Below, one piece after another: positions 26,945 to 35,470 of a stretch of 64,000 bases of DNA (positions are counted from its first letter, which is position 1; each line of letters opens with the position of its first letter). The notes below the pieces were generated by a model. That model was given only the letters and a program-made list of their open reading frames with translations, searched no databases and was not told the DNA's origin. The translations under genes and the position numbers were made by a program. Source of the DNA: JAIBDK01 sp965261915 (GTDB taxonomy: Bacteria; Pseudomonadota; Gammaproteobacteria; Arenicellales; Poriferihabitantaceae); the NCBI GenBank assembly GCA_965261915.1, contig CBDHDW010000013.1:1798001-1862000 (forward strand), read 5' to 3'.

Positions 26945-27862
26945 ATGAAGCCTTCTCACGGCAACGGTATAACCGCAGATCTTGATTCGCTCATCAAATT
27001 CAAATCCGATGCGCAATCCTTAAAACTCAAACTGAGCCGAGGAGCCCGCTCTGTTATCGCCGGCCAGCACCGCTCAAAATTCAGGGGTCGCGGCATGGAT
27101 TATGCCGAATCCAGACACTATCAGCCGGGTGATGATGTCAGGACAATTGACTGGAGACTAAGTGCGCGTACTGGAGAAACCTACACAAAGGTTTTTATAG
27201 AGGAACGGGAGCGGCCGGTGTTTTTGCTGGCCGATTTTAGCGCGTCAATGTACTTTGGCACAAAACGATCCTTTAAGACCGTAAGTGCTGCTAACGCAGC
27301 TTCATTGATCAGCTGGGCCGCGGTTCAAAATGGCGACCGGTTAGGGGGCGTCGTGGTTGAAAATGGCAACGTGCATGATCTAAAGCCCCGACCCGGAAAA
27401 ATTGGTGCCTTGGCCATGCTCAATCTCCTCGCAGAATCAACTCATGAAATTCCGCATTCGAGCGGAAAATCAGATCTCAATTCCGGGCTATCGCACTTAT
27501 CAAAAGTTGCACACCCGGGAAGTCTGATTTTTCTTTTCAGCGATCTCTATGGGTTTGATGAAGCCAGCCAGCGACACCTCTCTGTCATGAACCAACACAA
27601 CGATATCATCGTTTGCCAAATTCTCGATCCTTTGGAAAAGTCTCCTCCGGCACCTGGGAGGTACGTACTGGTTGACGCTTCTAATAATCAGCAAAGACTC
27701 ATACTGGATACCCATAAAACCAAAACCCAGAATCAGTATTCCCGTGCTTTTTCGAAACGGAAAGAAAGTATCAACTCCTTCATGGAGTCACAAAATATCC
27801 CGCTGATAGAACTGCTCAGCGATTCTGACCCTGTACAGGTATTGCAAGAAACATTTCGCTAA
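26945..27862 (+). CDS. DUF58 domain protein
   Basis: 305 residues. The DUF58 signature GRGMDYAESRHYQPGDDVRTIDWRLSARTGETYTKVF is at about 39-75, followed by a VWA-like fold with VFLLADFSASM at about 88-98. It pairs with the upstream MoxR ATPase. Unlike most loci of this kind it has no following BatA/BatB-type VWA or TPR genes: dxs begins on the other strand 50 bases after the stop. The process it serves is unknown. Confidence 0.9.
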   Translation: MKPSHGNGITADLDSLIKFKSDAQSLKLKLSRGARSVIAGQHRSKFRGRGMDYAESRHYQPGDDVRTIDWRLSARTGETYTKVFIEERERPVFLLADFSASMYFGTKRSFKTVSAANAASLISWAAVQNGDRLGGVVVENGNVHDLKPRPGKIGALAMLNLLAESTHEIPHSSGKSDLNSGLSHLSKVAHPGSLIFLFSDLYGFDEASQRHLSVMNQHNDIIVCQILDPLEKSPPAPGRYVLVDASNNQQRLILDTHKTKTQNQYSRAFSKRKESINSFMESQNIPLIELLSDSDPVQVLQETFR

Positions 27863-27912
27863 GGATTACTTTAAAACACTATGGTTTTTCCATACATCAG
27901 ACTAGAGTTAAT

Positions 27913-29826
27913 CTAACTGACGGCCTTCACTGATATATTTTCGAGCTGTATGCCGAGTGGCTTCAGTCTTGTTTCAATTTGTTGGCGAATACCATCGACA
28001 TCCAGACCGATCTGCGCGTGCTGTTCGGCCTGGGTACCGTGATCAATATGCTCATCCGGGACACCGAGATTTAATACTGGAACGGTGATTCGATGCTCCG
28101 CCAGACATTCATTCACAGCCGAACCCGCACCACCCATGATAACGTTCTCTTCAACGGTTACAAGCAGATCACAGCGGCTGGCAAATTCCTGGACAACTTG
28201 AGTATCCAGCGGTTTAACAAAGCGCATATTGACAACGGTCGCATCAATCTCATCCGCTACCGTCATAACTGTTTGCAACATGGTCCCAAACGACAAAATG
28301 ACGACGGAACCGGTATTTGATTTTCTTTTGAGTTCAGATTTACCGATGGGTAACGCAACCATTTCACTGGATTCAGTCACCCCGGGACCGCCGCCACGGG
28401 GGTAACGAACACTCGCGGGGCCGGAATGCATATAACCGGTATAGAGCATATTACGGCATTCAGCTTCATCCGCTGGTGCCATAATGACCATTCCCGGGAT
28501 ACAGCGCAAATAAGAATAGTCGTAGACTCCGGCATGTGTTGCGCCATCGGCGCCAACCAATCCGGCACGATCGATGGCAAACAATACATCCAGATCCTGA
28601 ATGGATATATCGTGTATGACCTGATCATATGCGCGCTGCAAAAATGTAGAATAGATTGCAACCACCGGCTTTAAACCTTCGCTTGCCAGACCCGCCGCAA
28701 AAGTTAAGGAATGCTGTTCTGCAATGCCCACGTCAAAATATCGCTCTGCATACGATTCAGAAAATTTTACCAGCCCGGAGCCTTCTCGCATGGCCGGTGT
28801 GATCCCGACCAAACTTGTATCGGCCTCAGCCATATCGCATAGCCAATCGCTAAAAACATGGGTATAAGACCGACCTTTTTTCTTTACCTCCATTTTCCCT
28901 GTATCCGGGTTAAAAGGAGTGACGCCGTGAAAAACACAAGGGTTTCCTTCTGCGGGTTCAAATCCCTTTCCCTTTTGGGTAACGACATGCAGAAAACGCG
29001 GGCCTTTCATGTCTTTCATGTTCTGTAAAGTACGTATAACCGAATCCAGATCGTGGCCATCAATCGGGCCGATATAGTAAAACCCAAGCTCTTCAAACAA
29101 CGTGCTGGGCATGACCATCCCCTTCATATGCTCTTCCCAGCGGCGCGCATAGTCTTTTACCAGAGGCGGCAATGTGCTCAGCACCGTCTTACTGCCTTCA
29201 CGAACCGTGGTATAGGCGTGCCCCGACAGTATTCGCGCGAGATAACTGGATATCGCACCCACATTCGGTGAGATCGACATCTCATTGTCATTCAGAATTA
29301 CCAGCAGGTTTGCATCCAGATCCCCGGCGTTGTTTAAGGCTTCAAAAGCCATGCCGCCAGTTAATGCGCCATCACCGATGATCGCCACAACCTCACGATC
29401 CTCCTGCTTCTGCCTCGTGGCGACCGCCATCCCAAGTGCCGCACTTATCGACGTACTGGCATGTCCTGCACCAAAAGTGTCATATTCACTTTCGCTTCGC
29501 TTCAAAAATCCAGACAATCCATCTTTTTGCCTGATGGTCGGAAATCGACTGCGTCTGCCGGTTAAGATTTTATGCGGATACGCCTGATGCCCAATATCCC
29601 ATACCAACCGATCGTGGGGAGTATTAAAAACATAGTGTAAAGCAATCGTCAGCTCAATTGTGCCAAGACCTGGCGCAAGATGACCGCCAGTTTGTGAGGT
29701 GACTGCAATCAGATAGGTCCGTAATTCATCGGCAAGATCGTGCAATTGCTGTGAATCCAGGTCACGCAAATCCGCCGGGGCGCCGACCCGGTCAAGTATG
29801 GGGTAGTGGTTGTTTGAACTGCTCAT
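27913..29826 (-). CDS. dxs: 1-deoxy-D-xylulose-5-phosphate synthase
   Basis: Thiamine-diphosphate enzyme making DXP from pyruvate and glyceraldehyde 3-phosphate, the first step of the MEP isoprenoid pathway. 637 residues, normal length. Near the start is LVWDIGHQAYPHKILTGRR. The thiamine motif is GDGALTGGMAFEALNNAG...NDNEMSISPN. The transketolase-like FDVGIAEQHSLTFAAGLA and C-terminal PDEHIDHGTQ follow. Last gene of xseB-ispA-dxs, starting 39 bases after ispA. Confidence 0.97.
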   Translation of the reverse strand: MSSSNNHYPILDRVGAPADLRDLDSQQLHDLADELRTYLIAVTSQTGGHLAPGLGTIELTIALHYVFNTPHDRLVWDIGHQAYPHKILTGRRSRFPTIRQKDGLSGFLKRSESEYDTFGAGHASTSISAALGMAVATRQKQEDREVVAIIGDGALTGGMAFEALNNAGDLDANLLVILNDNEMSISPNVGAISSYLARILSGHAYTTVREGSKTVLSTLPPLVKDYARRWEEHMKGMVMPSTLFEELGFYYIGPIDGHDLDSVIRTLQNMKDMKGPRFLHVVTQKGKGFEPAEGNPCVFHGVTPFNPDTGKMEVKKKGRSYTHVFSDWLCDMAEADTSLVGITPAMREGSGLVKFSESYAERYFDVGIAEQHSLTFAAGLASEGLKPVVAIYSTFLQRAYDQVIHDISIQDLDVLFAIDRAGLVGADGATHAGVYDYSYLRCIPGMVIMAPADEAECRNMLYTGYMHSGPASVRYPRGGGPGVTESSEMVALPIGKSELKRKSNTGSVVILSFGTMLQTVMTVADEIDATVVNMRFVKPLDTQVVQEFASRCDLLVTVEENVIMGGAGSAVNECLAEHRITVPVLNLGVPDEHIDHGTQAEQHAQIGLDVDGIRQQIETRLKPLGIQLENISVKAVS

Positions 29827-29865
29827 TTTACGGTTTTGAGACCTGCCAATATTAGCGTGTACATA

Positions 29866-30759
29866 TCAATATTCTCTGGTCACAACGAACTCTGCCAATT
29901 GTTCGAGGAAATCGGTATTATCTCCCAAACCAGCCAGAGTTTCGATAGCTTCCGACACCAGTTTCTTTGAAACGGCTATTGACTCGCCCAGTCCCAATAA
30001 AGAGACATAGGTTGATTTTTGCAAACGCTGGTCTGCGCCCGCCTGTTTCCCGAGAGTTGTGCTGCTCGAAGTATGGTCAAGAACATCATCGGTAATCTGG
30101 AACGCCAGACCTATTTTGGTTGAAAATTCCGAAATTCGATCAAGGGAATCAGTGGAAATACTGTTTGAGCCAAGTGCGCCTAAAACAGAAGATACCGTAA
30201 TTAGCGCCCCGGTTTTTAGTTTATGCATCTGTTCTAGCTGCTCTATCGATATCTGTCTGGCTGTCGATTCAATATCCAGCATTTGCCCGCCCGCCATACC
30301 GACAGACCCTGACGCGTTGGCTAGTGCTTCAATCATTTGCAAACGGTTGCTATCGCTCACCGCATTCCAGCTTTTCGATGCAATAATCTCAAAAGCTCTG
30401 CTTTGCAATGCATCTCCAGCCAAAATAGCGGTGGCTTCATCAAATTGAATATGGCAACTTGGCTGTCCCCTTCTCAGCTCATCATCATCCATTGCCGGCA
30501 AATCATCGTGAATAAGTGAATACGCATGAATCATCTCCACCGCTGCAGCCGGCGTATCCAGTTTTTCCAGAGTTCCGCCGAAAAGCTCACCGCAGGCGTA
30601 TACCAACATCGCACGAAACCGTTTTCCGCCACCTAAACAAGCATAGCGCATGGCTTCATGTAAACGCGCAGGTGTCGTCGTTGCTGGGCATAGCCGTTGA
30701 TTCAGGGCGCTCTCCGCCCGATCACTATACTTCTTCCATGCAATCGCGAAATTACTCAA
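29866..30759 (-). CDS. ispA: (2E,6E)-farnesyl diphosphate synthase
   Basis: Condenses isopentenyl diphosphate with allylic diphosphates to farnesyl diphosphate, the precursor of quinone tails and undecaprenyl phosphate. 297 residues. The first Asp-rich motif is HDDLPAMDDDELRRG and the second ITDDVLDHTSS. The start codon appears to be TTG at 30759. It lies between xseB and dxs, an order shared with E. coli. Confidence 0.95.
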   Translation of the reverse strand: MSNFAIAWKKYSDRAESALNQRLCPATTTPARLHEAMRYACLGGGKRFRAMLVYACGELFGGTLEKLDTPAAAVEMIHAYSLIHDDLPAMDDDELRRGQPSCHIQFDEATAILAGDALQSRAFEIIASKSWNAVSDSNRLQMIEALANASGSVGMAGGQMLDIESTARQISIEQLEQMHKLKTGALITVSSVLGALGSNSISTDSLDRISEFSTKIGLAFQITDDVLDHTSSSTTLGKQAGADQRLQKSTYVSLLGLGESIAVSKKLVSEAIETLAGLGDNTDFLEQLAEFVVTREY

Positions 30760-30819
30760 TTCAGATTGCCGCGAATCAGAATCATATTCAAAAGCCCCTT
30801 CAAAAAGTCAAAAAGGTGA

Positions 30820-31077
30820 TTAGCCTTGTTCGTACTCCTCGTCATCATCATCGAGGGATTCGAGCTCGTAGCCGCCATGCTTCTTCACCAGTTTCTCGAC
30901 TTTCTGCTGTGCTTCATCCAGACTTTTTTGACATTGCTGAGATAACTGCATGCCGCGTTCAAAATCCTTCATTGTGTCATCCAGTGACTGCTCGCCCTGT
31001 TCCATTCTATCGACAATTTTCTCAAGTTCCAGCAGAGATTTTTCAAAATCATTAGATGTTTTTTTCGCGGGACACAT
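30820..31077 (-). CDS. xseB: Exodeoxyribonuclease VII small subunit
   Basis: 85 residues. FEKSLLELEKIVDRMEQGEQSLDDTMKDFERGMQLSQQCQKSLDEAQQKVEKL is the complete XseB helical hairpin. It works with XseA to degrade single-stranded DNA; xseA is not in the window. The C-terminus has an acidic Asp/Glu run. First gene of the xseB-ispA-dxs operon, divergent from parE with 151 bases between. Confidence 0.93.
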   Translation of the reverse strand: MCPAKKTSNDFEKSLLELEKIVDRMEQGEQSLDDTMKDFERGMQLSQQCQKSLDEAQQKVEKLVKKHGGYELESLDDDDEEYEQG

Positions 31078-31228
31078 ATTCGTTGAGCCAAGAAATTGGG
31101 TGGCGCAAGTATATTATTTATTGAAGTCCTTAGATAGTTCAACGGCAACGGATTCAAGAGTTTTAATTTTGAGGTATCATCGCATCCTGCAAAATCAGGC
31201 ACACAGAATCCGTCCACAGTAAATTACG

Positions 31229-33121
31229 ATGAGTAGCCACTATACCGCCTCAGCCATAGAAGTTCTTACCGGTCTCGAACCCGTTCGAAAACGACCGGGC
31301 ATGTATACCGAAACCGACCGACCGAATCATCTTGCACACGAAGTAATCGACAACAGTGTGGACGAAGCGATTGGCGGATTTGCCGATTCCATTGAAGTAC
31401 ACCTCCACGACGATGGTTCATTAACGGTGGCTGACAATGGCCGCGGCATGCCGGTAGATATTCATGAAGAGGAAGGTGTCAGCGGTGTAGAACTCATCCT
31501 CACACGGCTGCACGCCGGCGGAAAATTTTCCGGAGAACACTACCAGTATTCTGGAGGACTGCATGGCGTTGGCGTGTCGGTGGTGAATGCGCTATCAAGC
31601 AGTCTCGAAGTCTGGATACGGCGTAACGGCGAGCAGTATCATATCGGTTTCGCGAATGGGGAATTGAAATCCGAGCTAAAAGCTTCGGGAAAGGTAGCGA
31701 AAAAGACCACAGGAACGGTTGTTCGTTTTTATCCAGATCCGCAGTTTTTTGAATCCCCCGGGTTTAATGTTTCTCGACTAAAACGCGTATTACGGGCCAA
31801 AGCTGTACTCTGCCCGGGGCTTTACGTCAGCTTTTTTGATGAGAATGACGAAAAAAACAACGCAAGCTGGCAATACGATAGCGGCCTGAAAGATTATCTT
31901 GTCGGATCACTCGGCGACGCCGAAGCCACACCGAAAGTTCCGTATATTGGCGAATTCAGAGATACCGCCAGTGAGATTGACTGGGCAGTTACCTGGGTTA
32001 CCGATGGCGGCGAATTTGCCACGGAAAGTTATGTCAACCTGGTTCCTACAATTCAGGGGGGAACCCATGTCAGCGGCTTTAGGACGGGGCTTACCGAAGC
32101 CATTCGAGAATTCTGTGAATATCGGGATCTTGTTCCACGCGGCACAAAAATTACCCCGGAAGATGTCTGGGCCAACTGCAGCTATATCCTGTCAGTACGC
32201 ATAAAGGAACCCCAATTTAGCGGTCAAACGAAAGATCGATTGTCCTCCCGCGAAACCAGCTCAATGGTCCAGAATGCGGTTAAAGATGCATTCGGGCTGT
32301 GGTTAAATCAACATATCGCTGATGCCGAGGCCCTATCACAAATCGCTATCGACAACGCACAGCGTCGATTAAAGGCCGGTAAAAAGGTTCAGCGCAAAAA
32401 AATCACCTCTGGCCCCGCCTTACCCGGAAAGCTCGCAGACTGTACCAGTGATGACCTTGAGCGAACCGAGTTATTTCTGGTGGAAGGGGATTCTGCAGGC
32501 GGTTCAGCTAAACAGGCACGCGACCGTATCTTTCAGGCCGTTATGCCTCTTCGCGGAAAAATTCTCAATACCTGGGAGGTCGATTCAGCGGAAGTTTTGG
32601 CATCACAGGAAGTCCATGATATCGCCGTCGCGCTGGGTGTTGATCCCGGTTCTGAAGAACTGGGCAGCCTGCGGTATGGGCGTGTGTGTATCCTCGCAGA
32701 TGCAGATTCGGACGGTGCCCATATTGCGACGTTACTTTGTGCTTTGTTTTTTCGGCATTTCCCTGCTTTGGTTGAAGCCGGAAGAGTGTGTATTGCCATG
32801 CCGCCGCTGTACCGAATTGATGTCGCTAAAAAAGTATTCTACGCATTGGATGATATCGATAAGGAAAAAATTCTCGCACAAATTGAATCCGAAAAAATTC
32901 GCGGCAAAATAAATATTCAGCGATTTAAGGGGCTCGGTGAAATGAACCCGCCGCAATTGCGTGAAACAACCATGAATCCCGCAACTCGAAGTTTGATGCA
33001 GCTCGAAGTGAAAAAAGGCGATGGTGCCCACGCAATGATCGATATGCTGTTGGCAAAGAAGCGTTCGCCGGACCGAAAAGCCTGGCTAAGCAAGAAAGGC
33101 AATCAAGCTGAGGTTGCATAA
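31229..33121 (+). CDS. parE: DNA topoisomerase IV subunit B
   Basis: ATPase subunit of topoisomerase IV, which decatenates daughter chromosomes. 630 residues, as in E. coli. GHKL ATPase motifs are EVIDNSVDEAIGG, DNGRGMPVDIHEEEG and GGLHGVGVSVVNAL. The TOPRIM motif is LVEGDSAGGSAKQARDR and the metal-binding DADSDGAHI. TGLEPVRKRPGMYT at the start fits ParE rather than GyrB, as does the lack of the extra GyrB domain. parC does not follow; a transposon sits 15-25 bases past the stop. Confidence 0.96.
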   Translation: MSSHYTASAIEVLTGLEPVRKRPGMYTETDRPNHLAHEVIDNSVDEAIGGFADSIEVHLHDDGSLTVADNGRGMPVDIHEEEGVSGVELILTRLHAGGKFSGEHYQYSGGLHGVGVSVVNALSSSLEVWIRRNGEQYHIGFANGELKSELKASGKVAKKTTGTVVRFYPDPQFFESPGFNVSRLKRVLRAKAVLCPGLYVSFFDENDEKNNASWQYDSGLKDYLVGSLGDAEATPKVPYIGEFRDTASEIDWAVTWVTDGGEFATESYVNLVPTIQGGTHVSGFRTGLTEAIREFCEYRDLVPRGTKITPEDVWANCSYILSVRIKEPQFSGQTKDRLSSRETSSMVQNAVKDAFGLWLNQHIADAEALSQIAIDNAQRRLKAGKKVQRKKITSGPALPGKLADCTSDDLERTELFLVEGDSAGGSAKQARDRIFQAVMPLRGKILNTWEVDSAEVLASQEVHDIAVALGVDPGSEELGSLRYGRVCILADADSDGAHIATLLCALFFRHFPALVEAGRVCIAMPPLYRIDVAKKVFYALDDIDKEKILAQIESEKIRGKINIQRFKGLGEMNPPQLRETTMNPATRSLMQLEVKKGDGAHAMIDMLLAKKRSPDRKAWLSKKGNQAEVA

Positions 33122-33136
33122 TAATTAGGGCTGAAT

Positions 33137-33145
33137 AGTCAGTCA
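33137..33145. repeat. Left copy of 9-bp direct repeat flanking the transposon
   Basis: AGTCAGTCA here recurs in the same orientation at 35268-35276, just outside the opposite end of the element. Position and identity fit a target-site duplication. If the element is taken to begin with TGAGTACC at 33150, the duplication could be 13 bases with two mismatches. Confidence 0.6.
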
Positions 33146-33150
33146 CTCAT

Positions 33151-33162
33151 GAGTACCGAGTT
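33151..33162. repeat. Left terminal inverted repeat of the transposon
   Basis: GAGTACCGAGTT, an exact inverted match to 35253-35264. The match does not extend inward. It lies just beyond the stop codon of the transposase gene. Confidence 0.75.
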
Positions 33163-33166
33163 AGCC

Positions 33167-34564
33167 TCATGACACAAGCCTAAATAGCGCCATTCTATCA
33201 AGGTCTTGCCGTTGCGTGATGAATTTCGCGAAGTTTGTACGAGAATCCGTATCCAGGAGAAAATGCGGGAGGCTGCTGCGTAGCGCAGTGGCAACCACCA
33301 ACTCGGACGGAGCTAGACCGGGCCGGATCGTTCGAAGCCAGGAGCCAAAAGAGTTCCAGACTAGCCGAGTGTGGCAAGATGCCAGGTAATGAAGTAGCCC
33401 TTGAGCAACAATCCCCGCGTGTACAAAGACGTGATAAGCCTTCAGTTTTCGCTTGACGCCATCGCGATATTTTTTTGATTCCCGGTGAAGGTGCTGATTA
33501 CCATTGCGTCGCTCCAATGGCTTCATTACGCTCATCCAGAAATGGTATGAAAAAGAACCGATAACATGAACCGCCTGCTTGAAGGCATGCTCTATTTTAA
33601 ATCGCAGACCGTAGAGGTGAATGATATCGAGGGCCGATAATGACGTATCAGTAGACATGAGTATACAGCGTCCCCTCGTTGGGTGAACGACAATGACAAA
33701 CCGAACAATACTGCCGGTCGGTCTCCATAATAAATCATGGACTGCGTATCGGATAGCTACGTTTTTTTCGCCATAGACAGGGCTTTGAGCCTCCTCCATC
33801 AATGCGACCAACCCAAACAGTGATCTTGGTTTTACCTTGTCACCATACTTACGTGGCCGCCCTCTTTTTTTCGGCTGTTGCTGATGATGCAGCTGGTAGG
33901 CAACCGCATTTGATCTGGCGCGGGTGACCAAATGATTCCCCTCATTCAAAAGCCCATTAACGACTTTCTGGCTGGCATAATAGGCGTCGGCGACAAAATA
34001 ATACGGCTCCTGAATACTGACTATCGCCAGTAGACTGATCATTTTGTCGAGCAGGGTACGCCGGTCACGATTCGATAACACGGTCCCCTCATGAATCCTC
34101 GCGGCAAGCGGCACAGCGAACACGCTATTGGCGGCACGAGAAAGAATAGAGACGGCCTGAAAGGAGTGTCCCATGATGTACTCCGCTTTGGTATTTGACT
34201 CGGATTCCTGATGTAGCAGCTTCACAGCAGGCATCTTTTTGCCCTGTTTGGAGACCTTAATGCCGTCCCCCACCAACACGAGTCGGCCATTCACTCGAAC
34301 CAGACCAGGGAACAGTCGAAGTACAAGTTGAGACCACAATACCGTCATTGAGTCCAACTTAATGCCGGTGCTGTGGAAGTTATCCAGCAAGTTGTCATAA
34401 AACCGCCCCTGTAACCCCAGCGCCCGGACAATACTCGTCACCCCCATTCGTTCGGTACGAACCGTCAATCCCGCCACACAGACGGCGAACCACATAAATG
34501 TCCGGGTACGAGCGCAAGCCGGGCGAAGATAAATGATTGCATCCCACCAATAGATCCACAGCAT
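33167..34564 (-). CDS. DDE transposase, IS4-like
   Basis: 465 residues, intact. Candidate catalytic acids are Asp100 (LVGDGIKV), Asp193 (YFVADAYYA) and Glu325. Glu325 lies in Tyr318-G-L-Arg321-F-K-I-Glu325, the Y-(2)-R-(3)-E pattern of IS4-type transposases; the usual downstream Lys is not at the expected place. KKRGRPRKYG at 232-241 looks like an AT-hook. AGGA sits 8 bases before the ATG at 34564. The gene is divergent from the DUF6788-like gene over 48 bases. The exact IS family cannot be assigned without a database comparison. Confidence 0.88.
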   Translation of the reverse strand: MLWIYWWDAIIYLRPACARTRTFMWFAVCVAGLTVRTERMGVTSIVRALGLQGRFYDNLLDNFHSTGIKLDSMTVLWSQLVLRLFPGLVRVNGRLVLVGDGIKVSKQGKKMPAVKLLHQESESNTKAEYIMGHSFQAVSILSRAANSVFAVPLAARIHEGTVLSNRDRRTLLDKMISLLAIVSIQEPYYFVADAYYASQKVVNGLLNEGNHLVTRARSNAVAYQLHHQQQPKKRGRPRKYGDKVKPRSLFGLVALMEEAQSPVYGEKNVAIRYAVHDLLWRPTGSIVRFVIVVHPTRGRCILMSTDTSLSALDIIHLYGLRFKIEHAFKQAVHVIGSFSYHFWMSVMKPLERRNGNQHLHRESKKYRDGVKRKLKAYHVFVHAGIVAQGLLHYLASCHTRLVWNSFGSWLRTIRPGLAPSELVVATALRSSLPHFLLDTDSRTNFAKFITQRQDLDRMALFRLVS

Positions 34565-34577
34565 AGACAGTGTCCTT

Positions 34578-34606
34578 TTGACAAACTAACATACCATGTA
34601 TATGCT
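34578..34606 (+). promoter_or_regulatory. Sigma-70 promoter for the DUF6788-like gene
   Basis: TTGACA (34578-34583, perfect -35), 17-base spacer, TATGCT (34601-34606, good -10). The predicted transcription start falls at about 34612-34614, at the ATG (34613), which predicts a leaderless message. It lies in the 48-base divergent gap of the transposon. Confidence 0.65.
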
Positions 34607-34612
34607 ATATCA

Positions 34613-34924
34613 ATGACAAAGAAAAGGCTCGCACAAATTGAACGGCGTATGACAAAGATCAAAGGTGACATAGCATTACTGGGCGCTATGCGCCCTGGAT
34701 CGTTGACGAAGCAATACAAGGACCGGGAGAGTCAGACTTGGCCTTATTATCAGGTCAGCTATACACTGGATATGAAGAGCCGGACGGAGTATATTCGCAA
34801 GGAATTTGTGGGCGATATACGCGGCCAGATAAGTAACTATAAACGGTTCAAGAAGCTCAATGCACAATGGGTGGCGCTGAGTATTGAGCACTCAAAGTTA
34901 TCAATGAAACTCAAGCAAGCGTAG
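34613..34924 (+). CDS. DUF6788-like protein carried by the transposon
   Basis: 103 residues. The pattern of a charged N-terminal helix, then MRPGSLTKQY (26-35), then a WPYYQVSYTLDMKSRTEYI strand region, then a helical end (NYKRFKKLNAQWVALSIEHSKLSMK) resembles DUF6788 family proteins. It lacks the Cys-rich GKPGCRC segment I remember in many of them. Divergent from the transposase, within the inverted repeats, so probably part of the element, perhaps a regulator or transposition accessory (inference). A second ATG lies at residue 13. Confidence 0.65.
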   Translation: MTKKRLAQIERRMTKIKGDIALLGAMRPGSLTKQYKDRESQTWPYYQVSYTLDMKSRTEYIRKEFVGDIRGQISNYKRFKKLNAQWVALSIEHSKLSMKLKQA

Positions 34925-34952
34925 TGATTACAACGGGAAGCAAGCAAAAATC

Positions 34953-35216
34953 GTGGCCAAACTGGGCAGTAAAAAGAACCCATTGATTTTAAGAGTTGCC
35001 GATGACTCAAAAGTCGATATGATCGCCAATACCTGTCATGAAAACGGCTGGCATTTTATTTTGGGGTTTGAACCGGACAAGGAAGAGGATCTAACGGACC
35101 TGGAAAGAAAGCTATCGCCTCCCATCCATCATGAAGCCGCAAAGATCGGGCGAAATGAACGGTGTGTCTGCGGAAGCGGGAAGAAATACAAGAAATGTTG
35201 CGGAGCTGCCGCTTGA
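34953..35216 (+). CDS. SEC-C motif protein, PBPRA1643-like
   Basis: 87 residues from a GTG. The start MAKLGSKKNP and middle WHFILGFEPDKEEDLTDLERKL match the SWIM/SEC-C family named after PBPRA1643, as I remember it. The C-terminus is a SEC-C zinc knuckle, CVCGSGKKYKKCCG (Cys-X-Cys...Cys-Cys), the metal-binding end also found in SecA. A GGGAAG stretch lies about 12 bases upstream. It follows the DUF6788-like gene by 28 bases on the same strand and ends 36 bases before the right inverted repeat, so it is inside the transposon. Confidence 0.8.
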   Translation: MAKLGSKKNPLILRVADDSKVDMIANTCHENGWHFILGFEPDKEEDLTDLERKLSPPIHHEAAKIGRNERCVCGSGKKYKKCCGAAA

Positions 35217-35252
35217 CTGGTTTCGCTAAACAGCAAATAAAACAGAGCGCAG

Positions 35253-35264
35253 AACTCGGTACTC
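35253..35264. repeat. Right terminal inverted repeat of the transposon
   Basis: AACTCGGTACTC, the exact reverse complement of 33151-33162. It lies outside the SEC-C gene, which places that gene inside the element. Confidence 0.75.
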
Positions 35265-35267
35265 TCA

Positions 35268-35276
35268 AGTCAGTCA
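35268..35276. repeat. Right copy of 9-bp direct repeat flanking the transposon
   Basis: AGTCAGTCA, identical and in the same direction as 33137-33145. Probable target-site duplication. Confidence 0.6.
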
Positions 35277-35470
35277 GTTACATCAATTTAGACCGAAACA
35301 GAGATAATTCATGCAAACAACTGGACGTTGCATTGTTTGCTCGATAAAATGACAAATCGGATAAGGAAACAATACTAAAAAAGCCCTCTTCCGTGTAATT
35401 GCATTCGCCTATAACTTATAAATGATCGCGGGTGCAGCAGTGTTGAAACAGACTATTTCGGAGGTGTAAC

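Larger units (their letters stand above)
33146..35267. mobile_element. IS4-like transposon with three genes
   Basis: About 2.12 kb. Ends carry a perfect 12-bp inverted repeat, GAGTACCGAGTT at 33151-33162 and its complement at 35253-35264, and a 9-bp direct repeat flanks the whole. It holds a DDE transposase on the minus strand, a divergent DUF6788-like gene, and a SEC-C motif gene. All three frames are intact, so the copy may be recent or active. It lies directly behind parE. Exact termini are uncertain by a few bases because the tips outside the 12-bp core differ (CTCAT against TGA). Confidence 0.75.

Noticed and set aside
33122..33166. Longer terminal inverted repeats for the transposon
   Set aside because: Beyond the 12-bp core the two ends do not match inward, and the outer bases (CTCAT against TGA) differ, so only the core is claimed.
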